Positions 27,023 through 33,987 of a DNA stretch of 64,000 nt are shown here, piece after piece. The stretch spans positions 307,079-371,078 of the forward strand of contig NZ_LYWY01000040.1 of NCBI RefSeq assembly GCF_001661915.1, written 5' to 3'. Source of the DNA: Croceicoccus pelagius. GTDB taxonomy: Bacteria > Pseudomonadota > Alphaproteobacteria > Sphingomonadales > Sphingomonadaceae. The notes beneath the pieces are model-generated. The model was not told where the DNA came from and searched no databases. It worked only from the letters and a program-made list of their open reading frames with translations. The position numbers and the translations under genes were made by a program. Position 1 is the first letter of the stretch; every line of letters begins with the position of its first letter.

Positions 27023-28750
27023 GTGGAAATACGGCCTAACCCCCTGAAAAGCGACGCCCATGTCAAGGAGCGACGCGGACGGCGTGCCGATCCGCGACTT
27101 GGCCGCGTGCTGCGTGGGTTCGCGCATTTTCCGCGCGCGCTACCGATCGGTATCTTCGTCGCCATCGCGCTACTGACAGGCGTAGGCGTCTGGGCGATCG
27201 AGATGGCGCAGAAGGATTCGCGCCGTACCGAACTGAGCCAGATCGCAACCGGCGCCAGCGCCGCGCTCGAACGGCGCGCCAATGCCAATGCCGCATACCT
27301 GCGTTCGGGCGCGGCGCTATTGGCGACGCAGGATGACGTTCCGCCCTCGCTGTTCCGCACGTTCGTCGGTCAACTGCGGCTCGACGCCAACTTCCGCGGC
27401 GCCGAAGGTATCGGCTGGGCCGCGCGTGTAGATAGCGACGAAATCCCCGAGTTCGAAGCGAAACAGGTCGAACTGGGCTCGATCGGCTTTGCCGTGCACC
27501 CCCTGCCCCGTCCGGACCAAGCTTATGCCGTGCCGGTCACCAATCTCCAGCCGCTGACCGACCGGAACCGCCGCGCGATCGGTTTCAACATGTTCTCCGA
27601 ACGCACGCGGCGCATCGCCATGCTGGAGGCGGAACGTCTTGCCCGCCCCACCGCTTCGGGCCGCGTCGTGCTGGTGCAGGAAGGTTCGCAGGATACCGCG
27701 CCCGGTTTCCTGATGTACATGCCGGTCTTCAAGATCGATCCCGCCGGCGGGCGCCGCCTGGAGGGCTATGTCTATAGTCCGTTCAACGCACAGGACTTCG
27801 TGGAATCGGCGCTGGAAGGCGAACTGCCCAACCGTGCGCGCATCGGCCTCTATGACGGCCCCATTGCGCCCGACAACCTGCTTGCCGAACTTTCGACCGG
27901 CGAGACTGGCGGCGAGAGCCTGACGCGCCAGATCGCCATCGGGAACCGGACTTTCACGATGGAAGTCCACTCGCTGAAAAGCTCGATGCTGAGCGATGTC
28001 GCCGTGATCGTTCTGCTGTCCGGCCTCGTCGTCGCCACCCTTGCGCTCGCCATTGCATGGCTGCTGACGCGGCAGGCAGCAGAGGCGCGGCAGGTCATCG
28101 GCATTCTCGAAGAACAGGCCGCGATCCGCAATTCGCTGACCCGTGAGCTTAATCACCGCGTCAAGAACACGCTCGCCAATGTTCTCTCTATCGTTTCGCT
28201 GACCCGCAGGCGCGCGACTTCGCTCGACGCGTTCGCCACTTCGCTCGACGGCCGGATCCGCGCGCTATCGGCAACGCACGACCTTCTAACGCAATCGGAA
28301 TGGGGCACGACGCCGGTGAAGTCGGTGGTCGAGGTTGAAATGGCCCCATATGCGTTGGGCCGCGACTCGACCGTGGAGATGGATGGACCCGATGTCGAGC
28401 TTGCTCCGAACGATGCGCTTTCGCTTGGTCTTGCCATCCACGAACTCGCGACCAATGCGGCCAAGTTCGGCGCGCTCAGCGTGCCGGGTGGCAAAGTCAC
28501 GGTCGACTGGGACCTCGTCTCGGACTCGCTCGTGCGCGTACGCTGGAAGGAAAGTGGCGGCCCGCCGGTCTCGGAAACGCGCCCGCGCGGATTCGGCACC
28601 GAGCTGATCGAAAAGATTGTCGCGCACGAATTGCGAAATCCGGTCGATCTCGTCTTCGAAAGCACAGGCGTGCGCTGCACGATGCTGATCCCGGTCCGCA
28701 CCCGCAGCGAGTTCATGATCCGCGCCAAGCAGGTCGGCAAAACGAACTGA
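27023..28750 (+). CDS. CHASE-domain HisKA_2/HWE-type sensor histidine kinase (PhyR kinase candidate)
   Basis: 575 residues from a GTG start (the start is uncertain; the first membrane segment at about 40-60 limits it). A periplasmic CHASE domain at about 85-310 (FRGAEGIGWAARVD...RRAIGFNMFSE...) lies between two transmembrane segments, the second at about 326-348. The phospho-acceptor is His378 in RELNHRVKNTLANVLSIV, typical of HisKA_2/HWE kinases, followed by a compact HATPase domain (IHELATNAAKFGALS...GFGTELIEKIVAHEL). Kinases of this class phosphorylate PhyR in Sphingomonas and Caulobacter. Its position between nepR-ecfG and phyR makes it the likely local PhyK/PhyP. Confidence 0.88.
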   Translation: MEIRPNPLKSDAHVKERRGRRADPRLGRVLRGFAHFPRALPIGIFVAIALLTGVGVWAIEMAQKDSRRTELSQIATGASAALERRANANAAYLRSGAALLATQDDVPPSLFRTFVGQLRLDANFRGAEGIGWAARVDSDEIPEFEAKQVELGSIGFAVHPLPRPDQAYAVPVTNLQPLTDRNRRAIGFNMFSERTRRIAMLEAERLARPTASGRVVLVQEGSQDTAPGFLMYMPVFKIDPAGGRRLEGYVYSPFNAQDFVESALEGELPNRARIGLYDGPIAPDNLLAELSTGETGGESLTRQIAIGNRTFTMEVHSLKSSMLSDVAVIVLLSGLVVATLALAIAWLLTRQAAEARQVIGILEEQAAIRNSLTRELNHRVKNTLANVLSIVSLTRRRATSLDAFATSLDGRIRALSATHDLLTQSEWGTTPVKSVVEVEMAPYALGRDSTVEMDGPDVELAPNDALSLGLAIHELATNAAKFGALSVPGGKVTVDWDLVSDSLVRVRWKESGGPPVSETRPRGFGTELIEKIVAHELRNPVDLVFESTGVRCTMLIPVRTRSEFMIRAKQVGKTN

Positions 28751-28803
28751 TCGATGGCGGGCGTTGCGGCGGTAACGTCCAACTACCGTGCTCCCCGGAC
28801 ACG

Positions 28804-28841
28804 AAAAGGCCCGCTGCTCATGCTTGAGCGGCGGGCCTTTC
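28804..28841. terminator. Bidirectional terminator between the kinase and phyR
   Basis: A 16-pair stem (AAAGGCCCGC... with ...GCGGGCCTTT, one G-T pair) and a TGCT loop are flanked by T-rich sequence in both orientations (TTTCGTTC on plus, TTTTCGTG on minus). It serves both convergent genes. Confidence 0.85.
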
Positions 28842-28862
28842 GTTCGGCAATTGCGGCGCGTC

Positions 28863-29660
28863 TTAGGGGAGCGGGCGGCTCGATCCGAAGAATAGCGCCT
28901 GGCTGATCGCGGCGCGCACCGTCGATTCCTGGAACGGCTTAGTGACGAGATAGGTCGGCTCTGGCCGGTCACCCGTCAGCAAGCGTTCGGGATAGGCGGT
29001 GATGAAGATCACCGGCACCGAACCGATCGACAGGATATCGTCCACCGCGTCGAGGCCCGACGAACCGTCGGCCAGCTGGATGTCGGCCAGCACCAGGCCC
29101 GGCATCTTGTCGGCAATGACGTCCTGCGCCTGCGTGCGCGTGGCGGCGGTGCCGCAGATGTCGTGGCCGAGCGAGCGGACGAGGTCTTCGAGCTGCATCG
29201 AGATCAGCGGCTCGTCTTCGATGATGAGGACGTTCGTCGTCGATTCCCTGTCGATCTCCGACACCGCTTCCTGAACGAGGTTTTCGACCTCTTCTTCAGT
29301 GAGGTCCATGATCTCGGCCGCCTGCGCGATCGAGAAATCCTCCAGTGTGGTGAGGAGAAGCGCCTGACGGTTCATCGGCGTGATGGCCGACAGACGTTCC
29401 TGCGCAGCCGCCTCGTGGTCGATGATACCGGAATCGGTATCGGCCACTTCAAGGAAAGCGCTGGACCAGAGCTTGTTGAAAGCGCGGTAGAGGGGCACGC
29501 GTCCCCCTTCACCGAGGCTGGCCTTCAGTTCCGGATCGGCAAGAACCGCCTCCAGAGTGGCGCGTACGAAAGCGTCGCCGGTGCTTTGCGAGCCCGAAAG
29601 CGCGCGAGCGTAGCGACGAAGATATGGTAGATTGGCGGCAACCTTGGCCCCGAGAGACAT
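28863..29660 (-). CDS. phyR: Anti-anti-sigma response regulator PhyR
   Basis: 265 residues from the ATG at 29660; the longer open frame upstream overlaps the divergent Crp/Fnr gene and is not real. The N-terminal sigma-like (EcfG-mimic) domain spans about 1-135 (LPYLRRYARALSGSQSTGDAFVRATLEAVL..., PMNRQALLLTTLEDFSIAQAAEIMDL) and the C-terminal receiver about 142-258, with Asp193 in LVLADIQLADGSSG and Lys in YLVTKPF. When phosphorylated it binds NepR and frees EcfG. An EcfG-type promoter lies 35-59 bases upstream. Confidence 0.96.
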   Translation of the reverse strand: MSLGAKVAANLPYLRRYARALSGSQSTGDAFVRATLEAVLADPELKASLGEGGRVPLYRAFNKLWSSAFLEVADTDSGIIDHEAAAQERLSAITPMNRQALLLTTLEDFSIAQAAEIMDLTEEEVENLVQEAVSEIDRESTTNVLIIEDEPLISMQLEDLVRSLGHDICGTAATRTQAQDVIADKMPGLVLADIQLADGSSGLDAVDDILSIGSVPVIFITAYPERLLTGDRPEPTYLVTKPFQESTVRAAISQALFFGSSRPLP

Positions 29661-29694
29661 GCAAGCCCTTCCCGTAATTTGGATCGACAGCCGT

Positions 29695-29719
29695 AACGTG
29701 CGCGCGCGAGGTCTGTTCC
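29695..29719 (-). promoter_or_regulatory. EcfG-type promoter of phyR
   Basis: On the minus strand GGAAC (29719-29715), 16 bases, CGTT (29698-29695), a perfect consensus match. It predicts a leader of about 28 bases. Confidence 0.85.
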
Positions 29720-29816
29720 CGAAAAAATTGTCGAATCGTTCACGCCGTTGCAATTGCGTGTCTTTCGAGGCACGGAATGGACGGTCGCGGTGCGTAGGGG
29801 CATGACGGGGAACGAC

Positions 29817-30563
29817 ATGAATTCGGGTTCGCAGCACTTCACCTGCACGCAGTGTCCACTGCTCTCCTGTCCCGGTCTGCGCGAGCAGGAGAAGGATCGC
29901 CTCGCGCTCATCCAGGAGTTCAAGCATGGCGAGCTCGGGGTCGACCGCGGCGAGCAAGTGCTGGTCCAGGACACGAAGAGCGAGCATCTCTACACGGTCC
30001 TGAAGGGCGTCCTGATCCGCTTCCGCCTGATGGACGACGGGCGACGTCAGATCATCAACTTCCTCTTCCCCGGCGACCTGATCGGCCTTCAGGCGACGCT
30101 GGACGAACCGATGACACACGGGGTCGAGGCGCTGACCGACGCCCGGCTCTGCGTGTTCCCGCGTGCCGACTTCCGCCATTTCGTCAGCCAGTTCCCCGAT
30201 CTCAATTACGACATAGTCTGGCTCGCCGCGAAGGAAGAGGCAGCACTCGAGGAACACCTCGTCGCTTTGGGACAGCGCAATGCGCGCGAACGTATCGCCT
30301 ATCTCGCGATGTTCCTTATCGAGCGGGCCGAGCAGACCTGCCTGACGAGCGGTCCGCACAAGATGTCGCTGGCTGTCACGCAGGGCCAGATCGCGGACAT
30401 GCTTGGCCTGTCGCTGGTACACACCAACCGCTCGCTCCAGTCATTGCGGAAGGACGGGCTGGTGCGCTGGACCCTGACCGAGATCGAAATCCCCGACATG
30501 GACGCGGTGCGCGATCTTGTGCAGGTGGAGAGAGCAAACCCCAAAAAGCGGCCTTTCATCTGA
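29817..30563 (+). CDS. Crp/Fnr family transcriptional regulator
   Basis: About 248 residues from the ATG at 29817 (GGGGA upstream); another ATG at 29802 would add 5. The N-terminal cyclic-nucleotide-binding fold is at about 25-150 (GVLIRFRLMDDGRRQIINFLFPGDLIGL) and the HTH_Crp domain at about 165-235 (AVTQGQIADMLGLSLVHTNRSLQSLRKDGLV). The N-terminus has CTQCPLLSC and there is one central Cys (ARLCVFPR), like the cysteine set of FNR, but the third spacing is C-x4-C and not C-x5-C, so an iron-sulfur cluster is uncertain. It is divergent from phyR. Confidence 0.87.
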   Translation: MNSGSQHFTCTQCPLLSCPGLREQEKDRLALIQEFKHGELGVDRGEQVLVQDTKSEHLYTVLKGVLIRFRLMDDGRRQIINFLFPGDLIGLQATLDEPMTHGVEALTDARLCVFPRADFRHFVSQFPDLNYDIVWLAAKEEAALEEHLVALGQRNARERIAYLAMFLIERAEQTCLTSGPHKMSLAVTQGQIADMLGLSLVHTNRSLQSLRKDGLVRWTLTEIEIPDMDAVRDLVQVERANPKKRPFI

Positions 30564-30632
30564 TTTTTCTTTCATAAAATCAGCGGTTTACTGACTTTCT
30601 CAAAAAGAATTCAGATTCTTTTCGCGTCCGCT

Positions 30633-30657
30633 GGAACCTCTTTTCGGGACGAGCATT
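30633..30657 (+). promoter_or_regulatory. EcfG-like promoter in front of the candidate stress sRNA
   Basis: GGAAC at 30633-30637, 16 bases, then CATT at 30654-30657 (one mismatch to CGTT). It predicts transcription start at about 30664, exactly at the base of the C-loop hairpin. Confidence 0.5.
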
Positions 30658-30663
30658 TTCTTA

Positions 30664-30759
30664 TTGTCACCGCCGAGACCCCCCCTCCCGTCCAAGCGGC
30701 CGGTGATACGATCCCGAAAGGCCTTCGCTCCCTAACAGGGGGAGCGGAGGCCTTTTTTT
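30664..30759 (+). ncRNA. Candidate GsrN-like stress sRNA with C-rich loop
   Basis: About 96 nucleotides with no reading frame. A 5' hairpin pairs CACCGCCG (30668-30675) with CGG-CCGGTG (30697-30705, one bulged C) and exposes a 21-base loop containing seven C, a T and three C (30679-30689). A single-stranded spacer leads to a 16-pair Rho-independent terminator. The promoter resembles EcfG sites. In Caulobacter the sRNA GsrN is driven by the same type of sigma factor, has a C-rich loop that binds purine-rich mRNA leaders, and ends in a terminator. Homology is inferred from architecture and position in the stress locus, not from alignment. Confidence 0.55.
30717..30759 (+). terminator. Strong intrinsic terminator
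   Basis: AAAGGCCTTCGCTCCC pairs with GGGAGCGGAGGCCTTT (one G-T pair) around a 7-base loop and is followed by TTTT. It ends the candidate sRNA and any read-through from the Crp/Fnr gene. Confidence 0.93.
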
Positions 30760-30845
30760 GTCCTCCGCCTATGCGGCATCGTTACTTGTAAACGAAAAAG
30801 GACAGCCGGGCGGCAGGCCTTATGAAGCGTCGCGCAAAGCGGCGA

Positions 30846-31283
30846 TCAGTCGGAGGAGATCGCACCCTTGAGGCGTGAAAACAGGCCGGTGCGGCGGCTG
30901 TCCGAGACGGCATCGATCAACGTCTCGGGCGCGTAGGGCTTGGTCAAGACCTTGCCCAGTTCCTTGATATCGGAAGGGATAGCCTCGGGATTGCCGGTCG
31001 AAAAGACGATACGCGGCGGGCGGGGCCCAAGTTCGTTGACCAGTTCTGCCACGGCCCAGCCATCGTCGCGGTCGACGAGGTGAACGTCGAGCACGATCAC
31101 GTCGGGCTTCTGTTTTTCAAGGGCGGCCAGTGCCTGCTTCGTACTGGAGCAGACCGTCACCGACGGAGAGCCCGCTTCGATCAGGATATCCTCGATCGAC
31201 ATTGCCAGGATCGGGTCGTCTTCCACGACAAGAGCCGTACCGATATTACGATCGGTTCCCTTCGGCTTCGGCTGTGTGGACAT
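30846..31283 (-). CDS. Single-domain response regulator (SdrG/FAT-GUY-like)
   Basis: 145 residues, a receiver domain only. Acidic pocket EDD at 21-23, phospho-acceptor Asp66 in VIVLDVHLVD, and Lys115 in VLTKPYAPETL. After beta-4 it has IVFSTGNPE, close to the FATGUY signature that marks the single-domain regulators acting with the PhyR system in Sphingomonas (SdrG). There is no output domain, so it should act by phosphotransfer or protein contact. A perfect EcfG-type promoter upstream and its position beside the stress genes support that role. Confidence 0.85.
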   Translation of the reverse strand: MSTQPKPKGTDRNIGTALVVEDDPILAMSIEDILIEAGSPSVTVCSSTKQALAALEKQKPDVIVLDVHLVDRDDGWAVAELVNELGPRPPRIVFSTGNPEAIPSDIKELGKVLTKPYAPETLIDAVSDSRRTGLFSRLKGAISSD

Positions 31284-31329
31284 GACTTTGCGACTTCCCT
31301 GATCGGGCGTTCATTCGCCCTATCCTGCT

Positions 31330-31355
31330 AACGCCGGTATGGCAGCCGAAGTTCC
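31330..31355 (-). promoter_or_regulatory. EcfG-type promoter of the single-domain response regulator
   Basis: On the minus strand GGAAC (31355-31351), 17 bases, CGTT (31333-31330), a consensus match. It predicts a leader of about 40 bases. Confidence 0.8.
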
Positions 31356-31396
31356 CGCTTTGTCGCCGCTATTGCGAAAAGAAGTCGGACGGCCTC

Positions 31397-32560
31397 TCAG
31401 AGCGTTTTCGAATAGATCGTGTACTCGCGGTTCACGTCGGCATCGATGGCCTCGGCAATCGCGTTCATTCCCTGATTGTCGTCCAGGATCCAGCCGATCT
31501 CACCGCGTTTCGCGTTGTAATCCTGGACCGCTGCGCGGCGGATATATTCGATCATCATGAAGGCCAGCTGGCTGGCAAGGCGGGAGCTTTGCAGGTGCTT
31601 GCGAACGCCCATCAACGGCACGCGCATGTCCGCGTTCTTCGGCTTGCGGATCCAGTTCAGCAGCTTGATGAAGCCGAAGGGGAACAGCTTTCCGTTGATC
31701 GCCTTGATCGGCTGGTTCACGTCGGGAAGCGTCATCATGAAAGCCACCGGCTCACCGTCATATTCGGCGATCATGATGAGGTCCGCGCGCACCAGCGGCT
31801 TCAATTTCTTGCCGGTGTGCTCGACCTCGCGGTCGGTGATCGGCACGAAGCCCCAGTTGCCCGACCAGGCATCGTTCAGGATTTCGAGGATGATTGCCGC
31901 TTCCTCGTCGAACTTCGATTTGTCGACGCGGCGGACCTTGATGCGGTCGTTCTTCTCGCCAGAGGAGATGATGCGCTGGATCAGCTTGGGAAAATCCTGC
32001 GTTACGTCGAGGTCGAAGGTTCGCAGCACTTTCGCGGGGGTATAGCCCATCGCCTCGACCCACGGCTGGTACTTTGCCGGATGGTGGCCCATCATAACCG
32101 TCGGTGAATGATCGTGACCCAGCGTCAGCAGGCCCGGTTCTTCCCAGATCGACAGCGAGATCGGCGCAAGGATACGGGTCATGCCCTTTTCGCGCAGCCA
32201 CGCCTCGGCGCGCAGGATCAGCGCCTGTGCGACGGACTCGTCCTCGGCATCCATCAGGCCCCAGTTGCCTGTGCCCGGCCCCATACCCTGTTCGGGCGGC
32301 ATGGTATGGGCCAGCTTGTCGAAATGGGCAGAGATGCGGCCGACCGGCTTTCCATCGCGCCTGGCGATGAATAGCTGGACTTCGGCATGATCGAAGAAGG
32401 GGTTCTTCTTCGGGTCGACGACTTCCGCAGCCTCGGCCCGGAGCGGCGGGACCCACTGGGGATCGTCGCGGTTCAGCGCATAGCCGACGTCCAGAAAGAC
32501 CTTGCGACCGGCGCCGTCGACGACCGGCTCGACGACGATGCCGTTACCCTGTCCCCCCAT
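31397..32560 (-). CDS. GNAT-like N-acyltransferase, possible bacterial ceramide synthase
   Basis: 387 residues with no signal peptide or membrane segment. It belongs to a conserved alphaproteobacterial family, often labelled N-acetyltransferase or, wrongly, dATP pyrophosphohydrolase. It begins FLDVGYALNRDDPQWVPPLRAEAAEVVDPKKNPFFDHAEVQLFIARRDGKPVGRISA and has GWILDDNQGMNAIAEAIDA near the end. The Caulobacter ceramide synthase bCerS is, to my recollection, of this GNAT-like type. With the hydroxylase gene 15 bases upstream on the same strand, N-acylation of a sphingoid base is a reasonable inference, not proven. Confidence 0.7.
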   Translation of the reverse strand: MGGQGNGIVVEPVVDGAGRKVFLDVGYALNRDDPQWVPPLRAEAAEVVDPKKNPFFDHAEVQLFIARRDGKPVGRISAHFDKLAHTMPPEQGMGPGTGNWGLMDAEDESVAQALILRAEAWLREKGMTRILAPISLSIWEEPGLLTLGHDHSPTVMMGHHPAKYQPWVEAMGYTPAKVLRTFDLDVTQDFPKLIQRIISSGEKNDRIKVRRVDKSKFDEEAAIILEILNDAWSGNWGFVPITDREVEHTGKKLKPLVRADLIMIAEYDGEPVAFMMTLPDVNQPIKAINGKLFPFGFIKLLNWIRKPKNADMRVPLMGVRKHLQSSRLASQLAFMMIEYIRRAAVQDYNAKRGEIGWILDDNQGMNAIAEAIDADVNREYTIYSKTL

Positions 32561-32575
32561 GTTCGTTTTCCTGCT

Positions 32576-33403
32576 TCAGGCCGCGGTCTTGTCGCGGTTC
32601 GGGTCGAACCCTTCCTTGCCCATCGCACGGCGGCGCGGGTGGCCCGACGCGATGCCGCCCGACAGGTCCTTCACCCAAGGCCACTGCTTGGCGACTTCCT
32701 CGTCATAGCCGAGGTTGAACACGGTCGCGGAACGCTTCGGGCGGTCCTTCTTCTCGTAGTACGTGCCGAGCAGGCGATCCCACGTGTAGTTGGTGATGCC
32801 GAAATTGCCGTCCTCGTCGAAATAGTGATGTTCGACATGCCGCTGCTTCATATGCTGCACCCACTTCCACTTCGGCTTGAAGGCGAGGTGCTGGATGCAG
32901 TGCATGAATTCGTAATAGCAGGTCGTCAGCAGGCCGCCGGCAAAGGCCGCGGCAAGACCGCCGATGCCGCCGATGGCATAGCCGATGGGAGCGGTGGCGA
33001 GAAAGATCGTCGGCACCGTCGTGTGCAGCGCGCCGAACAGCACCTCGAGGTGGTTAGGGTCCTGGTGGTGATCGTAGTGAATACGCTTCCACGTGCCGGC
33101 CAGCGGCTTGATCTTGTACATCCACTGACCGTGCAGCACGTATTGGTGCAGCAGGTGCCAGACCAGCGGATAGACGATCAGCGCCGCGAAAAACGCGGCT
33201 GCCGCGCGCAGCGGCGTCGTCGGCCAGATCGCGAATGCCACCACGCACAGCGCGGTCAGGCCGAGATAGGCGATGATCGTATAGTGCTGAAAATACGCAA
33301 CGATCAGCTGCTTCAGCGTCATCCGGTCGAGATAGTGCGAGCGCTTCCAGAACGGGAGCTTCGCCTCGTCGGCGGCTGTGGTCGAGGTGGTCTGCGTCAT
33401 CAT
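32576..33403 (-). CDS. Fatty acid hydroxylase / sterol desaturase family membrane protein
   Basis: 275 residues. Several membrane segments (about 45-65, 70-90, 130-165) surround the His clusters of the family: WHLLHQYVLHG, RIHYDHHQDPNH, and MKQRHVEHHYF, the di-iron ligands. The HQ...HG/HYDHHxxP pattern is closest to fatty acid (ceramide) 2-hydroxylases. Sphingomonad glycosphingolipids carry 2-hydroxymyristate, which would fit. It is the first gene of a two-gene unit with the GNAT-like protein. Two tandem ATGs start the frame. Confidence 0.82.
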   Translation of the reverse strand: MMTQTTSTTAADEAKLPFWKRSHYLDRMTLKQLIVAYFQHYTIIAYLGLTALCVVAFAIWPTTPLRAAAAFFAALIVYPLVWHLLHQYVLHGQWMYKIKPLAGTWKRIHYDHHQDPNHLEVLFGALHTTVPTIFLATAPIGYAIGGIGGLAAAFAGGLLTTCYYEFMHCIQHLAFKPKWKWVQHMKQRHVEHHYFDEDGNFGITNYTWDRLLGTYYEKKDRPKRSATVFNLGYDEEVAKQWPWVKDLSGGIASGHPRRRAMGKEGFDPNRDKTAA

Positions 33404-33577
33404 GTTCGGCTTCTACGATTGATCCTTGGGCGGGCCCTTAGCATTTGCGTAACGCACGTGCCAGTCGTGCGAGACGGCCCGCATCGATTGGCGGGCCGGC
33501 GTGGTTACCGCGCAACGGCTGAACCGGGGCTGAGCATCGGGCTCAACGTGCGTTACCGCCATGGAAAAGGCCGCTAC

Positions 33578-33614
33578 GCAAAAGGGCCGCCCCGGTAATT
33601 CCGGCGCGGCCCTT
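33578..33614 (-). terminator. Probable terminator of the small lipoprotein gene
   Basis: AAGGGCCGC pairs with GCGGCCCTT, extended by an inner CCGG/CCGG stem with one mismatch. On the minus strand it is followed by TTTTGC. It lies about 30 bases after the lipoprotein stop. Confidence 0.6.
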
Positions 33615-33641
33615 CGCGTTCCCCTTACTGTAGCAAGGCCG

Positions 33642-33917
33642 TTAGTCGGTCTCGACAGTCATCGACGGGTTGCCGTCGATGTCGGCGCTGACCGAGGTGC
33701 CGCCGTCGTTGATGTCGGCGTTGACACCGTCTTCGCTGATGGTGATCGAATCGCCGTCATCGGCTTCGACGACCGGTTCGGTCATCGCCGGATCGGTGCC
33801 GACTTCTTCGGTCACGACTTCGGTTTCGGTTCCAGCCGGAGCTTCGGCAGTGCTGTCGCAAGCGGCAAGGCCCAGCGCGGACACGGTGATAAGGGCAGGC
33901 AGGATAATTTTCTTCAT
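33642..33917 (-). CDS. Small acidic lipoprotein of unknown function
   Basis: 91 residues. A classic signal peptide ends in the lipobox LAAC at about 17-20. The mature part is strongly acidic and Thr/Val/Asp-rich (TETEVVTEEVGTD..., DDGDSITISEDGVNADINDGG) with no recognised domain. It is monocistronic between lptG and the hydroxylase, with its own terminator. The composition could bind cations, but that is a guess. Confidence 0.78.
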   Translation of the reverse strand: MKKIILPALITVSALGLAACDSTAEAPAGTETEVVTEEVGTDPAMTEPVVEADDGDSITISEDGVNADINDGGTSVSADIDGNPSMTVETD

Positions 33918-33987
33918 GGGTGCGTCTCCAATTTGTGGCGCAATTGTGGCAACTACGCCCGAATTGGGGCAACGGTTCCCGAAAAAA

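Noticed and set aside
29661..30422. N-terminal extension of phyR through the Crp/Fnr gene
   Set aside because: The real PhyR start is the ATG at 29660; the extension is antisense to a gene with clear Crp/Fnr domains and would span the phyR promoter.
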